Origin: Pseudomonas veronii
Lineage (GTDB): Bacteria; Pseudomonadota; Gammaproteobacteria; Pseudomonadales; Pseudomonadaceae
Length of the DNA: 64,000 nucleotides
Direction: 5' to 3'
Assembly (NCBI RefSeq): GCF_001439695.1
Contig: NZ_JYLL01000014.1
Span: forward strand, 1 to 64,000
Position numbers and translations under genes: made by a program. The notes below the pieces were generated by a model. That model was given only the letters and a program-made list of their open reading frames with translations. It ran no database searches and was not told the origin of the DNA. Numbering within the stretch: the first letter of the stretch is position 1; each line of letters starts with the position of its first letter. Shown one piece after another: positions 51,466-60,205 of this stretch.

Positions 51466-52979
51466 TTCGCTTGAGACTTCGCCGTCCTGAATATCAGCAG
51501 CAGCGGTATGACGCCGATGGATAACCACATCAGCAGCTTGAAGTCATCCAGGTAAGCCACCCAGCTGGCCTGCACAGTGATCAAGCCATCCAGTGCTGCA
51601 CGCCCGCTGGCGGTCAATGGATTGAGCTGATGGTTGACAGGCCAGGCATCGAACAGGCGGTTGAACGGCGTCACGTATGCACCGATTTCGGCATGGTTTA
51701 TCTGGGTGTTTTGCGCCAGCAGCACCGTAACGATCGAGATGCCAACGCTCGAACCGACGTTGCGTGACAGGTTGTACAGGCCCGTGGCTTCGCCTCGCAA
51801 ATGCGGGGGCAGGGTGGTAAAGGCGATGGTGGTCAGCGGGACGAACAACAGACCCAGGCTCGCGCCCTGAATAAAGCCGACGTAGATGATGGTGTCGATG
51901 GACACGGCCGGCGTCCAGCCGGTCATCATGTACATCGACCAGGCGGACAGCAACAAACCGCAAAACAGTATCCAGCGAATATCCACTTTGCCGATGATCT
52001 TCCCGGCAAGGAACATGCTGAGCATCGTCCCCAGTCCGCGTGGCCCCATGACCATGCCGGCGGTGAGCACCGGGTACCCCATCAGGGTTTGCAGGTAGGG
52101 TGTCATCAGTGCCAGCGAGGCCAGGTAGGTGATGCCAATGATAAAGATAAACACCACCGCCACCGAGTAATTGCGATCTTTGAACAGCTTCAGGCTGATA
52201 AAGGGCTTGTCATGAGTGAAGGTGTGGACAATGAAGATGTACGAAGCGACGGCGGCCACCAGCGCTTCCAGGATGATTTCCCCGGAGTCGAACCAGCCCA
52301 GTTGTTCGCCGCGGTCGAGGAACAATTGAATCGACATGATCGCCACGCTGAGCGAGCCAAAGCCCAGCCAGTCCAGGCGTGCAGTCTTGTCGGCCGGGGT
52401 TTCCCGTATGAAGCGGGTCATGCCGATAAAGGCCAGCAACCCGATAGGCAGGTTGATGAAGAACACCCAGCGCCAGCTGAGGTGTTCCGTCAGCCAGCCG
52501 CCGAGCATCGGACCTAATACCGGGCCGACCATGACCGATACCCCGAACAGGGCCACTGCCGACCCTCGGTCTTTCTGCGGGTAAATATCCAGCAGAATGC
52601 CTTGCGATAAGGGCACCAATGCCGCCCCGGCCACCCCTTGCAGCAGGCGGAACAGGATGATTTCTTCCAGGGAGCGGGCGATGCCACAGAGCACCGAGGC
52701 CAATACAAAACCGAAGATCGACCACAGCAATACGCGCTTGCGACCGAAGCGTCGGGCAAGGAATGCCGAGGGCGGCGTCATGATGGCTGTGGCGACGATG
52801 TAGGAAGTCAGCACCCAGTTAATCTGATCGGCGCTGGCCGATACGCTGCCCTGCATAAAGGGCAGTGCGACGTTGGCGATGGTGGTGTCCAGCGCCTGCA
52901 TGACCACCGCCAGCACCACGCACAGTGTGATCAGTACCCGCAGCGGCGAGGGCGGCAGCGGTCCGGACACGTCATTCAT
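51453..52979 (-). CDS. EmrB-type DHA2 MFS drug exporter
   Basis: 508 residues with about 14 membrane helices. LDTTIANVALPFMQGSV (motif D1), FLARRFGRKRVLLWS (motif A) and GVSVMVGPVLGPMLGGWL (motif C, antiporter) are all present. Pairs with the HlyD-like protein upstream (8-base overlap, ATGAATGA) to form an inner-membrane/periplasm pump; a TolC-like partner is not in the window. Confidence 0.9.
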   Translation of the reverse strand: MNDVSGPLPPSPLRVLITLCVVLAVVMQALDTTIANVALPFMQGSVSASADQINWVLTSYIVATAIMTPPSAFLARRFGRKRVLLWSIFGFVLASVLCGIARSLEEIILFRLLQGVAGAALVPLSQGILLDIYPQKDRGSAVALFGVSVMVGPVLGPMLGGWLTEHLSWRWVFFINLPIGLLAFIGMTRFIRETPADKTARLDWLGFGSLSVAIMSIQLFLDRGEQLGWFDSGEIILEALVAAVASYIFIVHTFTHDKPFISLKLFKDRNYSVAVVFIFIIGITYLASLALMTPYLQTLMGYPVLTAGMVMGPRGLGTMLSMFLAGKIIGKVDIRWILFCGLLLSAWSMYMMTGWTPAVSIDTIIYVGFIQGASLGLLFVPLTTIAFTTLPPHLRGEATGLYNLSRNVGSSVGISIVTVLLAQNTQINHAEIGAYVTPFNRLFDAWPVNHQLNPLTASGRAALDGLITVQASWVAYLDDFKLLMWLSIGVIPLLLIFRTAKSQANQAS

Positions 52980-54153
52980 GATGGCGTGCGAGCAGGTTTG
53001 CCAGTGGCTTGGGCAGGCCTCGTGCGGTGCCGGTGTCGATATCTACCACGGCGCTCATGCCATGGCGCAGCGCCGGTTTGCCGACAGCATCGTCGATATG
53101 GATGCGTACCGGAATGCGCTGCACGACTTTCACCCAGTTGCCCGTGGTGTTCTGGGCCGGCAGCAGGGAGAAGCTCGAACTGGAGGCCGGGCTGATGCTT
53201 TCCACGGTGCCATGCCAGGTGATACCCGGATAAGTGTCTACCTCGATGGTGACGCCCTGGCCAATCCGGGCGTTGGTCAGCTCGGTTTCTTTCGGGGACG
53301 CCGCGACCCACAGTCGCTCGCTGGAGACCAGGCTGAAGCCCGATTGGGGTGGTTGCAGATACGCGCCCACTTGCAGCGAGTCAACATTGGTGACGACGCC
53401 GTCGAACGGGGCGATGACCACGGAGTTTCGCAGGTTGCGTTCGGCTTCATTCAGGGCCGCCAGCGCCTGCAAGTAGGAAGGATGCTGCTCAAGTGGTCTG
53501 TCCAGGCGCCCACCCAGTTGGGCCAACGCCGCGGCAGCCTGGGCCTTGGCGACCGATACTTGCTGACGGGTATTGTCGAGGTCCTGGTGGGCGTCGTCGT
53601 AGATAGTCCTTGAGACGGCGGCAACGCTGACCAGCTTTTCCAGCCGTTGCAGATTGGTCTGGTAAAACGGCAATTTGGCTTCAGCCTGGGCGATTTCGGC
53701 CAGAGATTGGTTGTAGCTCGCCTTGAGGTAGAGGATCTGGTTGCGCGCGTTCTCCAGCTGCGCCCTGGCGCTGGCCACGGCGATTTCAAACGGCTCGGGC
53801 TTGAGGCGGAACAAGACCTGGCCTTTGCTCACGGTCTGGTTGTCACTGACTTCAATGGCCGCGACGATCCCGGCGACATCGGTTGAAACTCCCACCCGCT
53901 CGGCCTGGATATAAGCGTTGTCGGTACTCACGACCTGGCCACCCAACACATACCAGGCGGCGCAGGCCACGACACTGATCGGTGCCAGCAAAAACAGACC
54001 GATGCGCCAGCGTTGGCGCGCCGTGTCATTCGGTTCTTGAGCATCGCCATCAAGGGCGGAAGCCTCGGGCGCCTGCATCCGGGGTTTTTCCACGGGCTCG
54101 AGCGGTCGGGCTTCGGCGTGCACGGCAGGGCGCTGCAATGTCGGCTCAGCCAT
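52972..54153 (-). CDS. EmrA/HlyD-type membrane-fusion protein
   Basis: 393 residues. Acidic cytoplasmic N-terminus, one membrane helix at about 51-68, biotinyl-lipoyl-like halves (ISTDVAGIVAAIEVSDNQTVSKGQVLFRL and NSVVIAPFDGVVTNVDSLQVGAYL) around a long coiled coil (about 120-235), and a beta-barrel part (ITWHGTVESISPASS). ATG with GAGGTGAAAC upstream, which lies inside the tail of a marR remnant. Confidence 0.9.
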   Translation of the reverse strand: MAEPTLQRPAVHAEARPLEPVEKPRMQAPEASALDGDAQEPNDTARQRWRIGLFLLAPISVVACAAWYVLGGQVVSTDNAYIQAERVGVSTDVAGIVAAIEVSDNQTVSKGQVLFRLKPEPFEIAVASARAQLENARNQILYLKASYNQSLAEIAQAEAKLPFYQTNLQRLEKLVSVAAVSRTIYDDAHQDLDNTRQQVSVAKAQAAAALAQLGGRLDRPLEQHPSYLQALAALNEAERNLRNSVVIAPFDGVVTNVDSLQVGAYLQPPQSGFSLVSSERLWVAASPKETELTNARIGQGVTIEVDTYPGITWHGTVESISPASSSSFSLLPAQNTTGNWVKVVQRIPVRIHIDDAVGKPALRHGMSAVVDIDTGTARGLPKPLANLLARHHE

Positions 54154-54208
54154 GTTTCACCTCGCGCGCAACGTCATGGAGGACAAAGCCGAGGGTGGAT
54201 TGGGTCAT
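54146..54208 (-). pseudogene. marR-type repressor gene remnant (20 codons)
   Basis: Reads MTQSTLGFVLHDVAREVKHG then stops, overlapping the hlyD start. The first 15 residues are like the N-terminus of MarR-family repressors that normally precede emrAB-type genes (FGFLLHDVARLLRRRF style). The winged-helix domain is missing, as if an internal deletion joined the gene's beginning to its end. The pump may be deregulated. Resemblance is short, so moderate confidence. Confidence 0.45.
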
Positions 54209-54529
54209 CGTCAGCGCACCTTGGAGTTAATGAGCAAGCTAATGGTAATCAGGCTTATGGATTGCTCGCTAGCTATTTTCCATTAGAACATGATCACTAA
54301 TAGAAGAAATGTCCATTTGTAGGTGGCCTAAAGAGCGGCAATGTGTCTATTGAACCAAGGTTCGTAGAGGGTTGTGGCCACATCTTGCGGTTTTCGTTGG
54401 CTGTAAATAATTTCAACAGAAAACAAAATACTGTTTATTTGTGTTTGCTCTCTCTGCCGCGAAGCACTACCGTTAGCGCTGACTGCGTTCAACGCATTTG
54501 CCCAAGACCAATAACAAAGAGGCAGCCCG
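54209..54529. promoter_or_regulatory. divergent control region between the efflux and oxygenase operons
   Basis: About 320 bases, AT-rich in the centre. Dyads: GAGCAA...TTGCTC (about 54225-54260) near the efflux side and AACAG-N11-CTGTT (about 54414-54434) about 95 bases before the first oxygenase gene. A sigma54-like motif at 54375 has the wrong spacing. No regulator gene of the cluster is in the window. Confidence 0.4.
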
Positions 54530-55471
54530 ATGATGACCCCTGGCTGGTGGGCCATGGCGCTTTGCGAGGCCGTGAAAGATCAAGTGCCATTGGCCGTGGC
54601 CTTTGCCGGCGAGGAACTGGTCCTGTTCCGAAACGCAGCCGGCCAGGTCTTTGCCCTGGAAGACCGTTGCCCACATCGGCGGGTGCCGCTGGCTTTGGGG
54701 CGAGTCGTCGAGTCCGGTCTGCAGTGCGGTTATCACGGCTGGACCTTTGATGGCGCCAGTGGTGGCTGTACGCAGATCCCCAACCTGCATACCGATGAGC
54801 GTGTGCCTGCACGTTATGCCGCGCGTGCCTTTGCGGTCAGCGAGGCGAATGGTTTTGTCCATGTGTGGTTGGGTGAAGGGGCACCGCAAGGGCAATTGCC
54901 CAGCAGCGACTACCAACCGGGCGGACGCGAATTTACCGGTTCCACCATCGTCAACATGAGTCACGACCAGTACCTGGACGCGATGCTCGACGGCCCGGAA
55001 TGCTTGCTCGGGTTTGCCCATGTGCGCCTCACCGATTTTTTCCTTGGCGATCTGCGCAGCGAGCAGGGGCGGGTGGTTCTGGAGCGAGGTGCGGTATGGA
55101 CCACACAAATCCTGCCTTCGCAGTTTGTGGTGGATTACCCCTTGATCGTGCGCACCGCGGTCCCCTTTAACGGCGGTACTGTTCGAGTGGATTTGCTGAG
55201 CGAAGATGAATTGCCGCTGGTGACGCTGATGATCGCCACCGGTGCCAACCGTCGTGGCACAACCAGTTTGTGCTGGCGTGGTTTTGTGCATGAGCACGTA
55301 CACCTCAGGGCACCCCTGCGTTGGCGTCTGGCCCGCCTGCGCAAACAGGCGCCGTTCCAGGTGAACAGCCGGATCGACGGCACAGCCGTCGCGGCCTTGT
55401 TGCAAACCTCATCCCGCGAACTGCGTGAGTTGCGCCAACCGACCCTGATTCCCGTCAGCGCAGTCGTCTGA
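54530..55471 (+). CDS. Rieske-type oxygenase subunit keeping the [2Fe-2S] site but lacking the iron triad
   Basis: 313 residues, GAGG 7 bases before ATG. The Rieske ligands C47-x-H49-x16-C66-x2-H69 are perfect (RCPHRR and CGYHGW). In the catalytic domain the usual D-x2-H-x4-H becomes D154-x2-E157-x4-F162, so both iron-binding histidines are gone (an extra H164 is off register). The C-terminal domain is also shorter than usual (about 350 is normal). It should pass electrons but not activate oxygen by itself. The next gene has exactly the opposite defects. Reductase partner not seen. First gene of the catabolic operon. Confidence 0.8.
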   Translation: MMTPGWWAMALCEAVKDQVPLAVAFAGEELVLFRNAAGQVFALEDRCPHRRVPLALGRVVESGLQCGYHGWTFDGASGGCTQIPNLHTDERVPARYAARAFAVSEANGFVHVWLGEGAPQGQLPSSDYQPGGREFTGSTIVNMSHDQYLDAMLDGPECLLGFAHVRLTDFFLGDLRSEQGRVVLERGAVWTTQILPSQFVVDYPLIVRTAVPFNGGTVRVDLLSEDELPLVTLMIATGANRRGTTSLCWRGFVHEHVHLRAPLRWRLARLRKQAPFQVNSRIDGTAVAALLQTSSRELRELRQPTLIPVSAVV

Positions 55472-55488
55472 GCACAGGAGCTCCCACC

Positions 55489-56517
55489 ATGCATGCCGTG
55501 CCTTCCTCCACCGATACGATCCCTGGCAAAGTTCGGGGTGACTGGACGCCAATCAACTACGACCTGCGTGACACCTGGTTCCCGGTGTCCCATAGCCGCG
55601 ACCTGGGTACCCGGCCCATTCGCCGGATCATTCATGCTCAGCCCTATTACCTGTGGCGCGACAACGGGCGTGCGGTGGCGGCCGAGTTTCACCCGCATTT
55701 CCCCCATAAAGAGCTGACACTCACAGCGTTTACCGGGGGACGGGGCTTTTATCCGCTGGTTGAGCGCTACGGGTACATCTGGGTCTGGTACGGTAATCCG
55801 GACGCTGCCGACATGCAGTTGCTCCCGCATATTCCGTTTCTACCCCAGGATGGCAGTCTTCCCGGTTACACCCAGCGAACCGTGCGGTTTGATGCGACCT
55901 CGGCGCTGTCGGTGGAAAACCTGATTGATCTGACCCATGCCGATTTCCTGCATGCCAATACCATTGGCGACGGTGTAAGCGAGTCGGACGTGGTGGAAGT
56001 GCAATGGACCTCCGAGACCGTGACTCGCACCCGTACCGTGGCGCAAAAGTCAGTGGCGCCGATCATGCGCTGGGTCGGCGGCGTGCGCGCCAGGTATCAG
56101 GATTTTCGCGCCGTGCTGCACATTCATCTACGCAGCAACGTATGCATCTCCTATCCGCGCTTTCGCCCCGGTTACGACGTGCCCAACCTGCAACCCTTCC
56201 TGCCGGTGGGCAAGCATCGCTCGCGGTGTGACGTCACCTTCAACACCACCGCTGCACCCGCACCTTTTCGTTATGTGATGCCGCGCATCAACTACATCAT
56301 CCAGCCCCAGGACAACTCGGTGGTGCGCCCGCAGAACCAACGTTATTTCGAGGTCGACCCACGTCGCGACCTGCACTCGCGCTTCGATACGCCGGGTACC
56401 CGTTATCGCTACCAGATGGAGCAGTTGGCCGAACGCCAGCGCGCTGGCCAATTCACCTACGGCGGCGATGCTGAACCCGGGCGCGACATCACGGCCTTGC
56501 TCGGCATGAACGACTGA
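55489..56517 (+). CDS. Rieske-type oxygenase catalytic subunit lacking the Rieske cluster
   Basis: 342 residues. The fold start (DTWFPVSHSRDL, PYYLWRDNGRAVAAEF) and end of the Rieske domain (FYPLVERYGYIWVWYGNP) are recognisable, but the part with CxH and CxxH is deleted: only about 18 residues join them. The iron site is intact: N144-x2-D147-x2-H150-x4-H155 (ENLIDLTHADFLH) and D275 (PQDNSVVRPQN). Family resemblance is to vanillate demethylase/TsaM-type monooxygenases. It must obtain electrons from another subunit, most simply the protein encoded 17 bases upstream. Substrate unknown. Confidence 0.8.
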   Translation: MHAVPSSTDTIPGKVRGDWTPINYDLRDTWFPVSHSRDLGTRPIRRIIHAQPYYLWRDNGRAVAAEFHPHFPHKELTLTAFTGGRGFYPLVERYGYIWVWYGNPDAADMQLLPHIPFLPQDGSLPGYTQRTVRFDATSALSVENLIDLTHADFLHANTIGDGVSESDVVEVQWTSETVTRTRTVAQKSVAPIMRWVGGVRARYQDFRAVLHIHLRSNVCISYPRFRPGYDVPNLQPFLPVGKHRSRCDVTFNTTAAPAPFRYVMPRINYIIQPQDNSVVRPQNQRYFEVDPRRDLHSRFDTPGTRYRYQMEQLAERQRAGQFTYGGDAEPGRDITALLGMND

Positions 56518-56541
56518 CACCAATGTACGAGGAGTGCTGCA

Positions 56542-57321
56542 ATGGATCTGGGTATTGGCGGACGTATTGCTCTGGTGTGCGCATCCTCTCGGGGACTTGG
56601 CAAAGCCTGTGCGCTGGCATTGGCGCAGGAGGGCTGTGAGGTGCTGATCAACGGCCGCGATGCCGAGAGCCTGGAACACACTGCGCAGGACATCTTGCGC
56701 AGCACCGGCCGGCTGCCGCGCACCGTGGTGGCCGACCTGTCCACCGCCGCCGGGCGACAGGCGCTGCTGGCTGCCTGTCCGGTGATGGATATTCTGGTGA
56801 CCAACAACGGCGGGCCAGAGCCGGGTCGTCCGGAGGATTGGGATCATGCTGCCTGGCTGGCGGCCATTGAGGCCAACATGCTCTCGGGTATCCTGCTGAT
56901 TCAGGCGGTGGTCGTTGGTATGCGTGCGCGAGGTTTCGGCCGTATCGTCAATATCACCTCGGCGATGGTTAAGTCGCCCCGGTTGCCATTGGGTTTGTCC
57001 ACGGCGGCGCGTGCGGGGCTGACCGCTTTTTGCAAAGCTCTGTCGGTCGAGGTGGTGCGGGACAATGTGACGATCAACAATCTGCTGCCGGAGCGCATTG
57101 AGACGGACCGTCTGCGCTTTATGACCGAGCAACTGGCGGAACTTCGCCAGCTCAGTTTTGAGCAAGCACGGGTGGAAATGCTCAAGCCGATAGCCGCACG
57201 ACGATTTGGCCAGCCGAGCGAACTGGCAGCGGCCTGCGCATTTCTCTGTTCGGCGCAAGCCGGCTATATCACCGGGCAAAATTTGCAGATCGACGGCGGC
57301 AGCTATGCCGGATTGATTTAG
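56542..57321 (+). CDS. atypical short-chain dehydrogenase/reductase lacking the catalytic Tyr and Lys
   Basis: 259 residues. Nucleotide-binding loop CASSRGLGKA (13-22) and NNGG at 88-91 are standard, and Ser140 is present, but the YxxxK pair is replaced by S153-x3-R157 (GLSTAARAGL). SDRs with LGLS.xARAGL are a recognised variant group close to 3-oxoacyl-ACP reductases. Ordinary carbonyl reduction is doubtful; it could isomerise or eliminate instead. Third gene of the oxygenase operon; its stop overlaps the convergent VOC gene by four bases. Confidence 0.8.
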   Translation: MDLGIGGRIALVCASSRGLGKACALALAQEGCEVLINGRDAESLEHTAQDILRSTGRLPRTVVADLSTAAGRQALLAACPVMDILVTNNGGPEPGRPEDWDHAAWLAAIEANMLSGILLIQAVVVGMRARGFGRIVNITSAMVKSPRLPLGLSTAARAGLTAFCKALSVEVVRDNVTINNLLPERIETDRLRFMTEQLAELRQLSFEQARVEMLKPIAARRFGQPSELAAACAFLCSAQAGYITGQNLQIDGGSYAGLI

Positions 57322-57725
57322 CCACCCCGGCGTTCTTTCCAGTCGGCGGGCGGCACTTCGCTGGCGTCGAAATCCAACTCCACTTCAACCCCATTGGGGT
57401 CCTGGATGAACAGCTGCCACGTGCGCTCGGCGCCGGGCGCACGGATCACTTTGAATCGCACGCCGTGCTCACTCAGGTGTTTCCACATCCTCTGCAAGCC
57501 CTGGGCATGAAACGCCATATGGTCAAGCACGCCACGTCGCGGCTCCGGCATTTGTGATACGCCCACCACATGCAGAACTGGTTGTTCCTGGGTGTACAGC
57601 CAGAATCCGGGAACCGGGAAGGGCGGGCGTGGCCCCTCCACCAACCCGAGTACTCCAACATAGAAATTTCGTGTCGCCTCCAGTTGGTCGGAGACGATGG
57701 TGAAGTGGTCCATGCGCAGGATCAT
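57318..57725 (-). CDS. VOC-superfamily (glyoxalase/dioxygenase fold) protein
   Basis: 135 residues in two beta-alpha-beta-beta-beta modules. Metal ligands likely H7 (MDHFTI), H69 (VLDHMAF) and E114 (PNGVEVELDFD). FYVGVLGLVEGPRPPF is the typical first-module motif. Members include extradiol dioxygenases, epimerases and isomerases, so the reaction is open. It is the only gene of the cluster on the minus strand and is divergent from the CoA-transferase operon. Confidence 0.85.
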   Translation of the reverse strand: MILRMDHFTIVSDQLEATRNFYVGVLGLVEGPRPPFPVPGFWLYTQEQPVLHVVGVSQMPEPRRGVLDHMAFHAQGLQRMWKHLSEHGVRFKVIRAPGAERTWQLFIQDPNGVEVELDFDASEVPPADWKERRGG

Positions 57726-57917
57726 CGCAACGCCCTTAATCGGCTTTTAGTGATATTTAGACGAATTGTTATTTATTGTTCATATTCATGCTTATGATTC
57801 TATATTCGGAATACTAATCTATCTATGGAATTTATCGCCGATCGCTTAGGGTAACGCCATGGATTCGTTCTGCAGCTCTGCTGCAAAACGCTAAGCGCAG
57901 AAGAAGACAGGTGCTGA
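57726..57917. promoter_or_regulatory. divergent promoter region of VOC gene and CoA-transferase operon
   Basis: About 190 bases with an AT-rich central part (57740-57830) that stands out from the GC-rich neighbours; it should hold both promoters. No clear dyad was identified. Confidence 0.4.
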
Positions 57918-60155
57918 ATGAGCCAGGCAATCCTCGAAGGAATTCGCGTCATCAGTCTGTGTTCCGGCATTGCCGGATCTGCCGCTGGCATGCATCTTTG
58001 CGAAGCGGGTGCCGAAGTGGTGATGATCGAGCCACCCGCCAACCGTGCCAGAGAGAAACAGGCGCTGTTTGCTGTGCTTAACCGTGGCAAACGAAGTGTC
58101 ATCCTCTGCCTGGAAAATGCCGCAGATCGCCAGCAACTGAACTCGTTGCTAGCCAGCGCCGATGTGCTGCTGCATGACTTCACCCCCGCGGTAGCGCAGG
58201 CCCATGGTCTGGCAGACGCGCAGCTCACTGCAGACTTCCCTCGATTGGTTATCTCAGCGATCAGCGGCTGGCCCCATCGGCATGCACTGGCGAATTCCAT
58301 TCCCCGGGAAACGCTTATCCTGGCGCGCCTGGGCCTGTTGGACGAACAGCCGGCGCATCGCCCCGGCCCGGTGTTCGTACGCATGCCATTTGCCAATTGG
58401 CTGGCCAGCTGGCTGTGTGTGGTCGGGGTGATGGCGCGGTTACTGGCGCGCGACCGTGACGGCTGCGGCGGCATCGCTCATACGAGTTTGGCTCAGGCAG
58501 CCTTGGTGCCAATGACCATGCATTGGAACCGCGCACAAACACCGACCCCGGCCTTTGCCAAAGGTCTGGATAAACACATTCCAATTCCATTGCACCAGTG
58601 CGCTGATGGCCGCTGGTTGCATGTGCATTATTCGCCGGACAAATCCCCTTGGATGGCCGCGGCACTCAGTGAGTTCGGCGAAACCGAAGTGGCTCGCTTG
58701 AACGCGCTGTGGCCATCGAGCCATGTGGCGCCAAACTTCGGCGCCAACAAGGCGATCATTGCCACACGGTCGGCACAGGAATGGGTCGAGCATTTCTGGC
58801 AGCACGACGTTGCTGCGCAAATTGCCGCTCCATTTGGCGATATCTACTTCGACGAACAAGCACGCCTGAATGGCTATGTGGTTGAAGTCGACGATGTGCA
58901 GTTGGGCAAAACACTGCAACCAGGCCCTGCCTGGCAGGTGCAGCCACCCGCACGAGTTGGCGGTAGCGCACCTCTGGCAGGTGAGGGGAACGCCGGACTG
59001 TCTGGCGCCGATGCTGTGATCCCTTCGCAACTGCCCAGGTCGAGTCCGGCGCCCTTGCCTCCGCTGCACGGTCTGAAAGTACTGGATCTGGGCGCCTATC
59101 TGGCCGGGCCGTTTGCCTGCATGTTGCTGGCGGACCTGGGGGCAGAAGTCATTAAAATCGAGGCGCCCAAGGGCGATGCCATGCGCCGCCTGGAGCGGAT
59201 TTTCAGCGGTACCCAGCGTGGCAAATTGGGCGTCGCGTTGCAGTTGGGCGATCGGCAGACCGAGCCCGCCGTAGAGGCGTTGGCACGTTGGGCCGATGTG
59301 GTACACCACAACATGCGGCTTCCCGCCGCACGCAAGCTCAAGGTCGACTACGAGAGCCTCAAAGCGCTCAACCCGCAGCTGGTGTATTGCCATGTCAGTG
59401 CCTACGGACCGACCGGACCGCGCACGGATTGGCCGGGCTTTGACCAACTGATGCAGGCCTCTTGCGGCTGGGAAGTCGAGCAGGGCGGTGAGGGCCAGGC
59501 GCCCATGTGGCTGCGCTTCGGCGTGGGTGATTTTTTTGCCGGTCTGTCCTCGCTCTACGCCTTGCTCCTGGGGTTGTATGAGCGCAACCGCAGTGGCGTC
59601 GGACAAATGGTCAGCTCGTCATTGCTGGGCGCCACGATGCTGTCGATGAGCGAAGCGGTGGTGCTGGAAGACGGCAGCCTCACACCAATCGATCATTTGG
59701 ACGCGCAACAGACCGGTCTGAGTGATGCCCATCGTTTGTATCGGTGTAGCGATTCCTGGCTGGTGGTGGCAGCGCTGCAACCGGATGAGGTGCAACGTTT
59801 CGAGAGGCTGGTGGATGATCAGCCCGAAACCTGGTTTGCCGATCAGACCCGGCAAGCGGCGCTCGCCTCATTGGTCGCAGCGCAGGTTCCTGCACAGGCA
59901 GTGCTGGAAGCGCAGATGGATGCCTTTCTCGACAGCCCCGAACACGCCGAAGCGGGTCTGCACGCTCATTACTCACATGCTGTTTACGGTGACCTGCAAC
60001 AGATCGGCGCGTTCTGGGACTTCGGCAACTTGCCGTTATCGCTGCAGCGTCCGCCACCCGCCCTCGGCCAACATACCCGGCAAGTTCTGGAAGGCCTCGG
60101 CTTTACCGGCAGCGAGCTCGAACGATTGGCCTCGGTTGGCCTGGTGGCGCTGTAA
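57918..60155 (+). CDS. double-headed CaiB/BaiF-type (family III) CoA-transferase
   Basis: 745 residues, two family III domains in tandem (about 1-345 and 383-745) joined by a Pro/Gly/Ala linker. The second half has the standard start LHGLKVLDLGAYLAGPFACMLLADLGAEVIKIE and keeps the catalytic aspartate D538 in LRFGVGDFFAG. In the first half the same place reads FVRMPFANWLAS with Asn160, so that half is probably inactive and structural. Normal enzymes are interlocked homodimers of about 400; this is a fused pseudo-heterodimer. It would move CoA onto the cluster's carboxylic acid. AGG is 7 bases before the ATG. Confidence 0.85.
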   Translation: MSQAILEGIRVISLCSGIAGSAAGMHLCEAGAEVVMIEPPANRAREKQALFAVLNRGKRSVILCLENAADRQQLNSLLASADVLLHDFTPAVAQAHGLADAQLTADFPRLVISAISGWPHRHALANSIPRETLILARLGLLDEQPAHRPGPVFVRMPFANWLASWLCVVGVMARLLARDRDGCGGIAHTSLAQAALVPMTMHWNRAQTPTPAFAKGLDKHIPIPLHQCADGRWLHVHYSPDKSPWMAAALSEFGETEVARLNALWPSSHVAPNFGANKAIIATRSAQEWVEHFWQHDVAAQIAAPFGDIYFDEQARLNGYVVEVDDVQLGKTLQPGPAWQVQPPARVGGSAPLAGEGNAGLSGADAVIPSQLPRSSPAPLPPLHGLKVLDLGAYLAGPFACMLLADLGAEVIKIEAPKGDAMRRLERIFSGTQRGKLGVALQLGDRQTEPAVEALARWADVVHHNMRLPAARKLKVDYESLKALNPQLVYCHVSAYGPTGPRTDWPGFDQLMQASCGWEVEQGGEGQAPMWLRFGVGDFFAGLSSLYALLLGLYERNRSGVGQMVSSSLLGATMLSMSEAVVLEDGSLTPIDHLDAQQTGLSDAHRLYRCSDSWLVVAALQPDEVQRFERLVDDQPETWFADQTRQAALASLVAAQVPAQAVLEAQMDAFLDSPEHAEAGLHAHYSHAVYGDLQQIGAFWDFGNLPLSLQRPPPALGQHTRQVLEGLGFTGSELERLASVGLVAL

Positions 60156-60205
60156 CGGTGGGCCTATTGCCCGACAGGATTTTTCGACAAGCACAAGGAA
60201 TACCC

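Noticed and set aside
54375..54388. sigma54-like promoter TGGC...TTGC before the oxygenase operon
   Set aside because: Only 6 bases separate TGGC and TTGC where the consensus needs 7, and no sigma54 activator gene is nearby.
56128..57279. 383-codon minus-strand frame
   Set aside because: Antisense of the second oxygenase gene and the SDR; composition rich in His, Gln and Arg, typical of a shadow.
58440..59606. 388-codon minus-strand frame
   Set aside because: Antisense of the CoA-transferase gene without any family motif.
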